NCBI RefSeq assembly: GCF_012933445.1
Contig: NZ_JABBNC010000010.1
Location: forward strand, 124,001-188,000
Direction of reading: 5' to 3'
Length of the DNA: 64,000 nucleotides
From: Actinoplanes sp. TBRC 11911
Lineage (GTDB): Bacteria > Actinomycetota > Actinomycetes > Mycobacteriales > Micromonosporaceae
Every line of letters begins with the position of its first letter. Within the stretch, counting starts at the first letter, position 1. The position numbers were made by a program, and so were the translations under genes. The notes under the pieces are model-generated. The model was not told the origin of the DNA. It was given only the letters and a program-made list of their open reading frames with translations, and did not search any database. Of the stretch, positions 43,524 to 54,799 are shown one piece after another.

Positions 43524-44453
43524 GTGCAGAGTGCGTACCTCTCCCACGACGATATCCACCGGCAGGCTCGCGAATGCGTCATTCCGGTGGTGGCGTATAC
43601 CGGCGATGCCGGCACCGTTCGCATGACGGATCAGGATCTCAGTGGATCAATTGGTCTGACGCGATTGTCGACCACCGGTTCTTTCCGGAAGGTGCGGACC
43701 GCCCGTCTCGCGGCGACGTCCACCGGAAACGAGATGATGATTTTATCGGTGGGCCTGCGCGGTGACTTCCGTGCCCGTCAGGACGGATGGGACGCCTCGC
43801 TGAGCGCCGGGACCGCGGTTCTGTACCAGGCAGGCCACGAGTGGGAACTGCAGATGCGCGGGGACAGCCAGGCGCAGGTCCTGAGATTCTCCCGCGACGC
43901 GCTGCCGGCGGCGGCCCGAGACGTCGGCGACACCGGCCCCGGGCTGAGCACCCGCTCCCCGGCGACCGCCCTGCTGGGCCGCTATCTGCACCAACTGGAC
44001 GCGTCCGCGGCCGGTCTCAGCCCGCGGCAGCGGGCCGACGCGGGCGAAGCGGCGATCGTGCTGCTCACCATGGCGCTGCGGGACACCCGGACGGCGATGC
44101 CCGATGCGTCCGATCCCGTGTTCCTGGATCTGCTGCAGGCCTACGTCCGCGATCATCTGGCGGATTCGCTCACCGTCGACGATCTCGCCCGTCTGCATCA
44201 TGTCTCGGCGCGGCACATCTATCACCTTTTCGAACGCGCCGGCACGACACCCGGCGCCTATGTCCGCACGCTGCGGCTCGGGACGGCACGCGACATTCTG
44301 GCCGATCCGGCGCAGGCCGGGCTTTCGATAAAGCAGGTCGCGGCGATGACGGGTTTCCCCAACGTCCGCACTTTTTATCGCGCCTTCCAGCAGCGATTCG
44401 AGACGACGCCGGACGGTTTCCGGCACGACCACCGGCCGCCGTTTTCTGCATGA
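43524..44453 (+). CDS. AraC-family transcriptional regulator
   Basis: 309 residues from a leaderless GTG at 43524 (TACTCT at 43511-43516, then 7 nt). N-terminal AraC-binding-like cupin (residues about 30-170) and C-terminal paired helix-turn-helix: DSLTVDDLARLHHVSARHIYHLFERAGTTPGAYVRTLRL and SIKQVAAMTGFPNVRTFYRAFQQRFETTPDGFR. Intact, unlike the AraC protein at 46029. It is 81 bp upstream of, and on the same strand as, the short-chain dehydrogenase it may regulate. Confidence 0.92.
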   Translation: MQSAYLSHDDIHRQARECVIPVVAYTGDAGTVRMTDQDLSGSIGLTRLSTTGSFRKVRTARLAATSTGNEMMILSVGLRGDFRARQDGWDASLSAGTAVLYQAGHEWELQMRGDSQAQVLRFSRDALPAAARDVGDTGPGLSTRSPATALLGRYLHQLDASAAGLSPRQRADAGEAAIVLLTMALRDTRTAMPDASDPVFLDLLQAYVRDHLADSLTVDDLARLHHVSARHIYHLFERAGTTPGAYVRTLRLGTARDILADPAQAGLSIKQVAAMTGFPNVRTFYRAFQQRFETTPDGFRHDHRPPFSA

Positions 44454-44534
44454 CTTTCTCGTCGGCAGCGCCATTTCCTGCACGGATCGTCCGTCGCCTC
44501 GACCACGACGGCCGGCGGCCATAATTTTTCCGGC

Positions 44535-45206
44535 ATGGACCTTTCCTCTTCGGTCGCTTTCATCACCGGCGCCAATCGCGGCATCGGCCGCCACTTCGCT
44601 ACCCAGCTACTGGAACGCGGCGCCAAGGTGTACGCCGGCGTGCGCAACCCGGCCGCGTTCGACCTGACCGGCGCCATCGCGGTCGAGATGGACGTCACCG
44701 ACCCGGCGGCCGTGCAACGCGCCGCCTCGACCGCCGGCGACGTCACGCTGCTCATCAACAACGCCGGCATCCTCACCCAGACCTCGCTGCTCACCGGCAC
44801 GATGGACGAGATCCGTGCCGAGATGGAGTCGAACTACTTCGCCCAGCTCGCGGTGATCCGGGCCTTCGTACCGGTGATCGAGGCCAACGGCGGCGGGGCG
44901 ATCCTCGACGTCCTCTCCGCGATGTCCTGGTACCACACGGTCAGCGAGGGCGCGTACGGCGCGGCGAAGGCGGCGAGCTGGGCCGCCGCCGACTCGCTGC
45001 GCCAGGAGCTCGAACCGCGCGGCATCACCCTGACCACCCTGCTCATGGGCTGGATGTTCACCGACCTCGCCGCCTTCGTCCCGGACGAGCTGAAGAGCGA
45101 CCCGGGCCCGATCGCGAAGGCGGGACTGGACGGCGTCGCCGCGGGCGACAAGGAGGTCCTCGCCGACGGCCACGCGAAGCAGGCCAAGGCCCTTCTGTCC
45201 GCTTGA
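44535..45206 (+). CDS. Short-chain dehydrogenase/reductase
   Basis: 223 residues; ATG 7 nt after TAATTT (44522-44527), so leaderless. Classical SDR: GANRGIG cofactor loop (residues about 12-18), NNAGIL, catalytic Ser in VLSAMSWYHTVSEGAYGAAKA with YGAAK (Tyr/Lys). Shorter than average at the C-terminus. NAD(P)-dependent oxidoreductase of unknown substrate. Convergent with the next gene across a terminator. Confidence 0.92.
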   Translation: MDLSSSVAFITGANRGIGRHFATQLLERGAKVYAGVRNPAAFDLTGAIAVEMDVTDPAAVQRAASTAGDVTLLINNAGILTQTSLLTGTMDEIRAEMESNYFAQLAVIRAFVPVIEANGGGAILDVLSAMSWYHTVSEGAYGAAKAASWAAADSLRQELEPRGITLTTLLMGWMFTDLAAFVPDELKSDPGPIAKAGLDGVAAGDKEVLADGHAKQAKALLSA

Positions 45207-45210
45207 CGGC

Positions 45211-45243
45211 AGGGCCGGGTGAAGGGGGGCTTCATCCGGCCCT
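45211..45243. terminator. Bidirectional terminator
   Basis: AGGGCCGGGTGAAG (45211-45224) pairs with CTTCATCCGGCCCT (45230-45243) across GGGGG: 14 pairs with one G-U. It separates the convergent dehydrogenase and membrane-anchored protein genes and overlaps the stop of the latter. Confidence 0.8.
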
Positions 45244-45874
45244 ACCGAGGGGCGTTCCACACCACGGCGTCGGCCTCGAAACCCTTGAACTTGATCACGC
45301 GGGTGATCGTGAGGCGTGCGACGTTGCCTTTGTCGGTGGCCACACACAACACGGTGCCGCGGTGGACGTCGGTGACCTCGGTGCTGCCACCGGCCAGCGC
45401 GCGATCCCGGCAGGCCGCGAATTCGGGCCGGCCGTCCCCGGTCCACTCGGCGATCCGGCTCCCCTGGTCGTAGTCGGTGACCGGCCCTTGAGTCTCCTCC
45501 ATCGCGTTCACCCCGCCCGCGTGGACGTCGCCCTCCTCATCCACCGTAGTGCTGCGGGGCGGCACTTTGTCGAGGTCGGTCGAGGTGTCGAACTCGGCCC
45601 GGAACGTGATCGGCCCCTGCCACCTGACGGTTCCCTCCGGCGGCGCGGACGTCGCCGCGGAGGTGACCGGCACGGCGGCGGGGGTGCCCGGCACGCTCGC
45701 GGAGGCGACCGGCGTGGCCGCCGACACGGACACGGGTGCGGCGAGCGGTGGCGGGCTGTCGCCGGGCGTGGCCACCAGCTGGAGGATCGCCACCACCAGC
45801 GCGGCGGCCGCGAGCAACACACCGACGAACTGCCACCACGGACGGCCGTGCCACTTGGCCGCGGAATCGGTCAT
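45242..45874 (-). CDS. Membrane-anchored extracytoplasmic protein, unknown
   Basis: 210 residues from ATG at 45874 (GATACT six bases upstream). Short cytoplasmic start, one helix (WQFVGVLLAAAALVVAILQLVA), a Pro/Ser/Ala/Thr linker of about 50 residues, then a beta-rich domain with paired cysteines (FAACRDRAL, TVLCVATDKGNVARLTITRV). The domain layout resembles actinobacterial lectin-like or NPCBM-type surface modules but I do not recognise it. Confidence 0.75.
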   Translation of the reverse strand: MTDSAAKWHGRPWWQFVGVLLAAAALVVAILQLVATPGDSPPPLAAPVSVSAATPVASASVPGTPAAVPVTSAATSAPPEGTVRWQGPITFRAEFDTSTDLDKVPPRSTTVDEEGDVHAGGVNAMEETQGPVTDYDQGSRIAEWTGDGRPEFAACRDRALAGGSTEVTDVHRGTVLCVATDKGNVARLTITRVIKFKGFEADAVVWNAPR

Positions 45875-46028
45875 GTATGCAGTATCGATCACCATCGCTG
45901 TTGATGCGGTCCCGCTCGCCGGTTCCGGAACGGTGACCCTTTGCCACTGATATCCACGACGGCTGCGCGGCGAAGAGTCGCGGCCGGGAATTCCCCGAAC
46001 GCGGTGCGGTGCTGGTTGGCGAAGCGGG

Positions 46029-46934
46029 TCAGGTCGTGAAGCCCCAGCGGCGGGCGATCGTACCGACCGTGTGCCGGGCGGGGTCGGCGGCGCTCAGCTC
46101 GGCGTGTGCCCGGGCGAGGCGTACCGAACGCAGGTATGCCATCGGGGCGACGCCGAGGTGGCGTCGGAAGCCCTCCTGCAGGGTGCGGACGCTGACGTGG
46201 CAGCGGCGGGCGATCTCGGCGGTGGTCAACGGCAGATGCGCCTCGGCCTCGATGATGTCGGTGGCGTCGCGTACGGCGGCGGGCCGGGCCGGTTCCGCGG
46301 GCCGCTCGAGGGCTTCGCGGTAGGCCGGACTGGCGATCATCAGGAACCCGCTGAGGACGGTCTCCACGAACGGCGCCGCGGCGACCGGTTGGTGCAGCAC
46401 GCTGTCCGGGTCACCGAGTTGCGTGGTCAGTTGCCGCAGCAGCCGTAACCAGCTGCGGCCGTGCCCGGCGCGCACGTCGACGCTGGACGTGACCATGTCG
46501 CTCTGGCTGAGAAGGGTGTGGTCAAGGGTTCGTTCAACGGCGGCGCGGTCGATTTTCACCGCCAGGAGGTGCGTGCCGGCGGTCCAGTCGGTGACGACCG
46601 CCTCGCCGTCCGGCCGGTAGACCACGGCGGTCTGCGCCGCGGCGGCGTGGTCGACACCGCGGTGGCGGGCCCGGAAGCCGCCGGACAGCGGAATGTTGAC
46701 GTGGTACCCGGTGCGGCCCTCGAAGAAGTCCATCCGGATGTCGGCGCCGGGCGTGGCGTCTGCGACGGTGATCGGCCCGGCCCGCACGATCTGACAGTCC
46801 GCAGCGAACGGCTGCCGCCCGCTCAGCTGGTTGACGGTGTGCGGGTAGAAGGCAGGCACCGAGCGGTCCAGCAACGCCTCGACCGAGGTCAAACGCGCCT
46901 GCGGGATCGCCGCGATGACAAATGGTCCGTCCAC
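46029..46934 (-). CDS. AraC-family regulator truncated by a frameshift
   Basis: 301 residues as read. AraC_binding_2-type N-terminus, then LTTAEIARRCHVSVRTLQEGFRRHLGVAPMAYLRSVRL and HTVGTIARRWGFTT, stop. The family continues RWGF-x-HLGRFA..YR..FGE.P. In the next frame downstream the DNA reads LTRFANQHRTAFGEFPAATLRR (to about 45960), so a single-base deletion near 46036 removed about 22 residues including the second recognition helix. Either a recent pseudogene or a sequencing error. Confidence 0.85.
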   Translation of the reverse strand: MDGPFVIAAIPQARLTSVEALLDRSVPAFYPHTVNQLSGRQPFAADCQIVRAGPITVADATPGADIRMDFFEGRTGYHVNIPLSGGFRARHRGVDHAAAAQTAVVYRPDGEAVVTDWTAGTHLLAVKIDRAAVERTLDHTLLSQSDMVTSSVDVRAGHGRSWLRLLRQLTTQLGDPDSVLHQPVAAAPFVETVLSGFLMIASPAYREALERPAEPARPAAVRDATDIIEAEAHLPLTTAEIARRCHVSVRTLQEGFRRHLGVAPMAYLRSVRLARAHAELSAADPARHTVGTIARRWGFTT

Positions 46935-47145
46935 CGCGCAATGATGCCGTCTGCGCCGAACCGATGCCCATTATTCCGGCTCACAGCGTCGGCGATGCTG
47001 CCCCCTCACTCAGCACCGCCGACGCTGTCTCAAGAAAGACTCCGGCGGCTTTTCGCATTTCCCACGCAATCGAGGAAAGCCGACGGGGCCCGGGGACGGC
47101 TAGCCGGCCGACGCGGCGACATGGACGCCGAGCGCAGACAGAAAA

Positions 47146-47179
47146 GAGGGGCCGTGCCACGGTGGATGGCACGGCCCTC
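47146..47179 (-). terminator. Intrinsic terminator of quinone reductase gene
   Basis: Perfect 11-bp stem (GGGCCGTGCCA/TGGCACGGCCC, 7-nt loop) 20 bp past the stop; on the minus strand it is followed by CTCTTTTCTGTC. The rest of the gap 46935-47146 shows nothing recognisable. Confidence 0.85.
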
Positions 47180-47198
47180 AGCTAATCATGAGACGTGG

Positions 47199-48116
47199 TC
47201 AGATGATGAGCGCCAGCTTGCCGCCCGGGTGGCCGGACCTCAGCACCTTGAGCGCTTCCCTGGCGTCCGCGAACGGGAAGGTCCGGGCGACCGGCACGAT
47301 CAGGTCGCCGGCGCCGGCCAGGTCGATGAGCCGCTGCCGCTGGGAGTCGCGGAACACCGCGCTTTCCGGGTCGGCGCCGGCCACGGCCTTCATGCCCTCG
47401 CGCCTCGCCCGGGCGGACGCCGCGATCGTGACGATCCGGGACGGCTCGGGGACGAGCTCGAGCGACACGTCCAGGGCCTCGTCGGTGCCGACGCAGTCGA
47501 ACGACGCGTCCACGCCGTCGGGTGCGAGCGCGCGAACCCGGTCGGCGAGCCCGCTTCCGTACTCGACGGGGGTACCGCCGAATCGGCGTACAACATCGGC
47601 TCGTGTGGCGGATGCCGTGCCGATCGCCCGCGCACCCGCGATCCGCAGCAACTGTAAGAGAGCGACGCCCACCGCGCCGGAAGCGCCGTGCACCAGGACG
47701 TGATCGTCCTTCTGGACGCCGATGACCCGCATCATGTCGGCGGCCGTCGTGCCGGCGAGGAGCAGGTTCGCGGCCTCCGGGAACGGCAGCGACGGGGGCT
47801 TGGCGAAGACGGTGCGGGCGGGGACGGTGAGCCGCTGCGCGTACCCGCCCTGCACGCGGAACGCGAGGACCTCGTCGCCGACCGCGTGGGCGCCGGCCGA
47901 CGGACCGACGGCCGCGATGACTCCGGCGATCTCCTGGCCGATACGGATCGGTAAGCGGGACGGGTCGCCGCCGGGGGCGATGGCCTTGAAGTCGGTCGGG
48001 TTCATCCCCACCGCGCGGATGTCGATGGTGACCTCGCCCGGTCCCGGGGCGGGCACCTCGATGTCGGCGAGCTCGAGGTCGCCGAACCGGGGCGCAACCC
48101 AATACTTCGTCTGCAT
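47199..48116 (-). CDS. Quinone oxidoreductase-like MDR-family reductase
   Basis: 305 residues from ATG at 48116 (AAGGAG at -12). GroES-like N-terminus (PAPGPGEVTIDIRAVGMNPTDFK), Rossmann VLVHGASGAVGVALLQLLRIAGARAIGTA, end FADAREALKVLRSGHPGGKLALI. It lacks the structural zinc cysteines, as NADPH:quinone reductases do. Probably reduces quinones or enals with NADPH. Single-gene unit with its own terminator. Confidence 0.92.
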   Translation of the reverse strand: MQTKYWVAPRFGDLELADIEVPAPGPGEVTIDIRAVGMNPTDFKAIAPGGDPSRLPIRIGQEIAGVIAAVGPSAGAHAVGDEVLAFRVQGGYAQRLTVPARTVFAKPPSLPFPEAANLLLAGTTAADMMRVIGVQKDDHVLVHGASGAVGVALLQLLRIAGARAIGTASATRADVVRRFGGTPVEYGSGLADRVRALAPDGVDASFDCVGTDEALDVSLELVPEPSRIVTIAASARARREGMKAVAGADPESAVFRDSQRQRLIDLAGAGDLIVPVARTFPFADAREALKVLRSGHPGGKLALII

Positions 48117-48304
48117 TGCGGCACTCCTTGCGTGTTGCGTCACGCAAACGCTACCTCGGCCGTCGTCCGGGTTCCGGGTTCGTCGTCCTGGTCAGGAGCA
48201 GGCGGATGAGGAATTCCCCGGTCGCACCCGCCGGGTATCGCACGGCCCGCCTTGCCTGACGTCGTCAAACCCTTGGCCGTACGCCTCCGCCAGGCCCTGC
48301 CCGC

Positions 48305-50560
<2,256 letters not shown>

Positions 50561-50760
50561 GACACTCACGTCCTCGCGGCGAGGGCCCACGCACCCCACC
50601 CGGTGGGCGCACGCGGGCGCGCGTCAGGGTGGTGTGCGCTGAGTCAGAGCCTCTTGGCGTGGACGCGGGCCCGCGTGGGGGGCTCGCACGCTCGTGCAGG
50701 CGCGGCTGCCCCACCAACGTACAACGAAGAACCTACGATGGCCGCATCGAAGGGGGCGCC

Positions 50761-51540
50761 ATGACCGCTGCAGAACGCCGTCGCCAGGCCAACGACCGGG
50801 CCCGCAGGCGCGCCATCCGGGCCCTCGCGGCCCAGATGGGAGTGCCTTACTCGGTCGCCGCACGCCTGATCGCCGACCCGCACCGCGCGCTGATGTTCGC
50901 CCACCGCGAACAACGCCCGTTCCACGCCCGCGTGAGCGACACCCGCGACGCCGCCGCTCCCCCACTGGGCCGTGCCGCCCACCTGACGGCCCGCTTCCCG
51001 CGCCTGCACACCCCGGCCGGGCGGCTCTACGACGGCCGCGACCGGCAGACGGTCCTGGCGATGCTGTACGCCGTGGTGGCGCACGAGTCGGCCGATCTGC
51101 TGCCCGCCGCCGAGGAGCTGGCGTGGGTGGCCGAGCTGGGCGAGGAGACGGCCGTCGACATCACGTGCGCGGCCCTCGACCGGGGTGCCCGCGCGGTGGC
51201 CGACGACGACGAGTGGCGGCTGTGGAGCCGGGTCGAGGCCGCCGTCGACGCCGGTGACCCGCGCGCCGAGGCGACGATCACCCTGGGCCGCGAGCTGCGG
51301 GCGGCGAGCCTGCGGTCCTCGCTGCCGGGCGCCCGCCAGACCCTCGACGCGGTGCTGCTCGCGGCGCACCGGCTGAAGGTGCCGGGCGCGCACGTCAGCC
51401 TCGGCACGCGGACGGCCACGGTGGTGGGGGCGCGCTGGCCGCAGTCCGGCCCGCCCGCGGCGTACGAGGTCCGCTTCGCCGACGACCCCCGCATCCACCT
51501 CGTCGATCTGGGCCAGGAGCAGCAGCCCGCCGAAGTCTGA
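50761..51540 (+). CDS. Hypothetical protein divergent from clpC
   Basis: 259 residues from ATG at 50761 (AGGGGG upstream; TACGAT -10 near 50732). The first 45 residues are strongly basic and helical (ERRRQANDRARRRAIRALAAQMGVPYSVAARLIADP), like a DNA- or RNA-binding helix-turn-helix. The rest is alpha-helical with a beta-rich end (VSLGTRTATVVGARWP...YEVRFADDPRIHLVDL). Not recognised. Sharing a 200-bp promoter region with clpC suggests linked control. Confidence 0.75.
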   Translation: MTAAERRRQANDRARRRAIRALAAQMGVPYSVAARLIADPHRALMFAHREQRPFHARVSDTRDAAAPPLGRAAHLTARFPRLHTPAGRLYDGRDRQTVLAMLYAVVAHESADLLPAAEELAWVAELGEETAVDITCAALDRGARAVADDDEWRLWSRVEAAVDAGDPRAEATITLGRELRAASLRSSLPGARQTLDAVLLAAHRLKVPGAHVSLGTRTATVVGARWPQSGPPAAYEVRFADDPRIHLVDLGQEQQPAEV

Positions 51541-51548
51541 TCGCCGGA

Positions 51549-51641
51549 TCAGCCCGCCAGGCACGCCACGACGAAACCGGCGGCCGGGATTCCGAACAGC
51601 ACCGAGAGGGCCGCCAGCGGGTGATCGCTGGGCGCCGCCAT
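51549..51641 (-). CDS. 30-residue hydrophobic small ORF (uncertain)
   Basis: Reads MAAPSDHPLAALSVLFGIPAAGFVVACLAG, a single transmembrane segment. GGGAG lies close (about 3 nt) to the ATG. Convergent with the gene ending at 51540; a short CTGATC/GATCAG dyad separates them. Too short for confidence without conservation data. Confidence 0.35.
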   Translation of the reverse strand: MAAPSDHPLAALSVLFGIPAAGFVVACLAG

Positions 51642-51649
51642 CGCTCCCG

Positions 51650-51972
51650 CATATCCGACATTTCCAGATATTTCTCGGATGGGCTGAGCCGTTGGACGGC
51701 TGGGCTCGGCGCGCGGCTGCGCCTGCTTCCATTCCGTGAGACGGGCGACCGCCTGCTGAGACCAGCGCCCGCATCATGGACCCACCGTTCGCAATGTGGG
51801 ATCAAAGTCCATTGTAGAGAATACTTTTGTCGCGTAACGAGGCTTTCGCCCGACAGCTTTCTCCGGCCGAATGTGAACCTTGGAGAGTTACGGCTCGTAT
51901 GTGGGCGCAACTCGCCAAGGTTCACAAAAATCCACGATGTGACCGCGGTGTCCACATAGTGGGACAGCCTGG
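51650..51972 (-). repeat. Dispersed hairpin/dyad element, copy F
   Basis: Reverse orientation. From the right: dyads TCCACATAGTGGGA (about 51950) and CCACGATGTGACC (about 51932), hairpin 51873-51925 (GTGAACCTTGGAGAGTT with AACTCGCCAAGGTTCAC), spacer with CGGAGAAAGCTGTCGGG, decayed dyads near 51812, 51796 and 51780, a block homologous to copy G (CTGAGACCAGCG, TTCCATTCCGTGAGA), and the distal dyad ATATCCGACAT (51651-51661). The gap 51541-52168 holds only this and the small ORF. Confidence 0.85.
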
Positions 51973-52168
51973 CCGCGAGCGGATCGCCACAGCGCGTCAG
52001 CTCTGGCACCACCACACCACCGGCCAGGCTGTGACCAGGGCACTCACCGCCCACCACCACGGCTAGGACTTACTCGTCGAGGGCTGTCGCCAGCCGCGAT
52101 ACCAGCGTCTCGCGGGAAACCATGACTCGGCCGGAGGCCGGCTTGCCGGCCCGGAGGAGCATGAGGGT

Positions 52169-52723
52169 GTGCTGGTGATGGCGCGGTCGCGGGCCGGCGA
52201 GTGGACACTGTGGCGGGTCGGGCGGCACCGGCTCGCCTGGCGGCCGACGCGGCGGGCCGGGCTGCACGCGTACGACCCCTACGGTCTACGGGCGGACGAG
52301 AGCGCCGAGATGCTGTCCTGGGCGGGTGCCCTGCTCGCGACGATCGTGGTGCTGCCGTGGCGGATCGCGACGAACCGGTGGCCGGTGGTCGCCTACGTGA
52401 TCAGCCCGTTCGATGTGGAGGGTCAGCGCCGACGCACCGGGCCGATGCCGCGCGCCGAGGCCAAGGCCCTGGTACGCCGGTGGGCGGCCTACATCGAACG
52501 CTACGCCGAGCCGCCGCCCCTGCCGGACCGCAGACGCCCGAAGCCACCGCCACGTCCGGACGGGAGCCGCTTGAAGCCACCGGCATGGCCGGACCGGAAC
52601 CGCTCGAAGCCACCGACGCGCCCGGACGTGGAACGCTCGGAGTCACCGTGGCGACCCGACCTGCACTACGGCGGCGACCCGCGTGCCGAACCGCCGCCGC
52701 CGGACGACCCGCCTGCCGCTTGA
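52169..52723 (+). CDS. Hypothetical protein with Pro-rich repeat tail
   Basis: 184 residues from GTG at 52169 (GGAGGAG 9 bases before; ATG at 52178 possible). A basic Trp-rich start (WTLWRVGRHRLAWRPTRRAGLHAYDPYGL), one hydrophobic segment (MLSWAGALLATIVVLPWRI) and SPFDVEGQRRR, then a tail of four 11-residue repeats PDRNRSKPPTR encoded by 33-bp units (52524-52655). Family unknown. Confidence 0.7.
   Translation: MLVMARSRAGEWTLWRVGRHRLAWRPTRRAGLHAYDPYGLRADESAEMLSWAGALLATIVVLPWRIATNRWPVVAYVISPFDVEGQRRRTGPMPRAEAKALVRRWAAYIERYAEPPPLPDRRRPKPPPRPDGSRLKPPAWPDRNRSKPPTRPDVERSESPWRPDLHYGGDPRAEPPPPDDPPAA
52524..52655. repeat. 33-bp in-frame tandem repeat
   Basis: Four units starting CGGACCG/CGGACGG at 52524, 52557, 52590 and 52623; each encodes PDxxRxKPPxx. 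Substituted but in exact register. Confidence 0.85.
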
Positions 52724-52894
52724 CCCGACAGGTACTCCCCCGGGCGTACGGGATTGCGGGTGTGATGGTTCTCCAGGCGTACGGGAGCGGGGTTGAAGGG
52801 GTGGAAAGCCTCCCGGAAGATGCGCCGCCGGGGCGACGTGACGGCGGTCGATACAGGCGACTCTTGAGGCACGAAGCCAGCCCTTGGAGGAGCG

Positions 52895-53329
52895 ATGAGC
52901 AACGAGACATGGTCCGGGCCGAAGCGCCTGCGGACCTCCGACACCGAGCGCGAGCAGATCGCCGGGACCCTGCGCGCCGCGATGACCGAGGGGCGCCTGA
53001 CGCTGGAGGAGGGCGAGGAGCGGCTGGCCGCCGCGTACGCCGCGAAATTCCGCGACGAGCTGGGGCCGCTGACGGCCGATCTCCCGGACGCCGGCCGGCG
53101 CGCGCCGGTGGAAACCCCCGAGCTGCGGCGGGGACTGGCCCGGCACGCCACCGTCGTCCTGTCCATCACCGCGATCCTGACCGGGCTGTGGATCCTGTCC
53201 GGGGCGCACTTCTTCTGGCCGATCATCCCGCTGTTCTTCCTGTTCATGGGGCTTGCCCGGCACGCACGCCGGGGGCATTGGGAGCCGCGGTACAGCTATC
53301 AGCACCGGGTCGCTCCCTGGAACAGGTAG
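52895..53329 (+). CDS. DUF1707 (SHOCT-like) membrane protein
   Basis: 144 residues. N-terminal DUF1707 block LRTSDTEREQIAGTLRAAMTEGRLTLEEGEERLAAAYAAKFRDELGPLTADLP (residues about 12-65), then two transmembrane helices (ATVVLSITAILTGLWIL, FFWPIIPLFFLFMGLA) and a basic tail. GGAGGAGCG precedes the ATG. Common in actinobacteria, function unknown, thought to link membrane and cytosolic partners. Confidence 0.85.
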   Translation: MSNETWSGPKRLRTSDTEREQIAGTLRAAMTEGRLTLEEGEERLAAAYAAKFRDELGPLTADLPDAGRRAPVETPELRRGLARHATVVLSITAILTGLWILSGAHFFWPIIPLFFLFMGLARHARRGHWEPRYSYQHRVAPWNR

Positions 53330-53351
53330 ACACGACCTGGATGATGAGGTC

Positions 53352-54092
53352 GTGCGGCACTATATGGCGGAACTTCAATCTCCGGACGGCGCCCGCGGCA
53401 GGCTGGCCGCGTACGGCCACTACGGGCGCCCGGTCCTGATGTTTCCCAGCGAGAGCGGGCATGCGAGCGAGTTCGCCGACCGCGGCATGGTGGCCGCGGT
53501 CGCCGACCTCATCGACGCGGGCCGGGTCAAGCTGTACGGCGTGGACTCGTTCGACGGCGGGACCTGGTCGGCCGGTCATCTTCCGCTGGAGGAACGCGCC
53601 CGGCGGCACGGCGCGTACGAGTCGTGGATCCTCGACGCCGTGGTGCCGCACATCGCGGCGGACAGCGACGGAGCCACCGAGATCGTGACGGCCGGGTGCT
53701 CGCTGGGCGCGTTCCACGCCCTGAACTTCGCGTTCAAGCGGGCCGACCTGTTTCCGCTGGCGCTCTGCTTCTCCGGCAACTACGACCCGGCGACCTGGCG
53801 GGGCTGGGGTGAGCAGGGCGACGCGCTCTACTTCAACAACCCGATGGCGTACGTGGCGAACCTGCACGGCGACCACCTCGACTGGTTGCGGTCGCGGCTT
53901 TCGCTGCTGCTCGTCTGCGGGCAGGGGCAGTGGGAGGACACCACCGGGTCGCTCGACTCGACGCGGCGGATGGCCGGGCTGCTGACCGCCAAGGGCGTAC
54001 GGCACGAACTGGATCTGTGGGGTTACGACGTGCCGCACGACTGGCCGTCGTGGCGGGCGCAGCTGGCCCATCACCTGCCGCGCTTCTGTTAG
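53352..54092 (+). CDS. Putative esterase (alpha/beta hydrolase, PF00756-like)
   Basis: 246 residues from GTG at 53352 (ATG at 53364 is the alternative). Core of the Esterase-D/antigen-85-like superfamily: VLMFPSESGHASEFADRGMVAAVADLIDAGRVKLYGVDSFD, nucleophile GCSLGAFHAL, GNYDPATW and C-terminal His in DVPHDWPSWRAQL. No signal peptide, so cytoplasmic, like siderophore or acyl esterases of the group. Substrate unknown. Confidence 0.87.
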   Translation: MRHYMAELQSPDGARGRLAAYGHYGRPVLMFPSESGHASEFADRGMVAAVADLIDAGRVKLYGVDSFDGGTWSAGHLPLEERARRHGAYESWILDAVVPHIAADSDGATEIVTAGCSLGAFHALNFAFKRADLFPLALCFSGNYDPATWRGWGEQGDALYFNNPMAYVANLHGDHLDWLRSRLSLLLVCGQGQWEDTTGSLDSTRRMAGLLTAKGVRHELDLWGYDVPHDWPSWRAQLAHHLPRFC

Positions 54093-54095
54093 GGC

Positions 54096-54770
54096 TCAGG
54101 TGAGCAGGCTGATCGCCTCGCCGATCAGTTTCGCCGCGAAGACCAGGCACAGGACCGCCATGATGACGGCGTTGTTGTGGCTCATCCAGTCCTTGAGGGC
54201 CGCCAGCATCCGCTGCGAGCGCTGACCGAGGACCAGATACAGCCCGACGGGGATGCCGACGCTCAGGCTGGCGATCACCGCGAAGATCACGTACGCGATG
54301 GCCTGTTGCGCGCCGGAGATGCCGGTGGCGACGATGGACGCGGCCGCGCTGATCGCCAGGAGCAGGTTCTTGGGGTTCGCGGCGGAGAGCGCGACGGCGA
54401 ATCCGGCGGCGGCGAGCGGGCTGATCCGGTCGACGCGGGCCATCCAGCGCGGCATTTCCGGCTCCTGGTCGCCGCGCGGGCGGGACCGGAACTGCCGGGC
54501 CGCGACCACGAGCAGCAGCAGGCCGAGGCCGAGCTTCAGCCAGCCGGACCACGCGGACGGCGCACGCGTCGAGCCGCCGCCCGCGGAGCCGGCCACCAGC
54601 AGCACGATCGCCCCGACCACGCCCAGACCGGCAAGCCAGCCGAGCACGAACGCCGGCCCGTTCACCCGCGCCTTCGCGGAGGTCAGCATCAGGATCACCG
54701 CGATGATCGGGATGGGACTGACCGCGACCCCCACGGCCGCCGGCAGCACGGCCCCGATCGCGTCTCCCAT
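54096..54770 (-). CDS. GAP/LysE-like six-helix exporter
   Basis: 224 residues with six transmembrane helices and the GAP-family marks PIPIIAVILMLTSAKARVNGPAFVLGWLAGL near the start and ALSAANPKNLLLAISAAASI in the middle. Related to proteins proposed to export lipids or amino acids (Sap, sulfolipid-addressing, family). Single gene, convergent with the esterase 3 bp away. Confidence 0.85.
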   Translation of the reverse strand: MGDAIGAVLPAAVGVAVSPIPIIAVILMLTSAKARVNGPAFVLGWLAGLGVVGAIVLLVAGSAGGGSTRAPSAWSGWLKLGLGLLLLVVAARQFRSRPRGDQEPEMPRWMARVDRISPLAAAGFAVALSAANPKNLLLAISAAASIVATGISGAQQAIAYVIFAVIASLSVGIPVGLYLVLGQRSQRMLAALKDWMSHNNAVIMAVLCLVFAAKLIGEAISLLT

Positions 54771-54799
54771 TCTGCCGATAATGGCATATTTCGGAAAAA

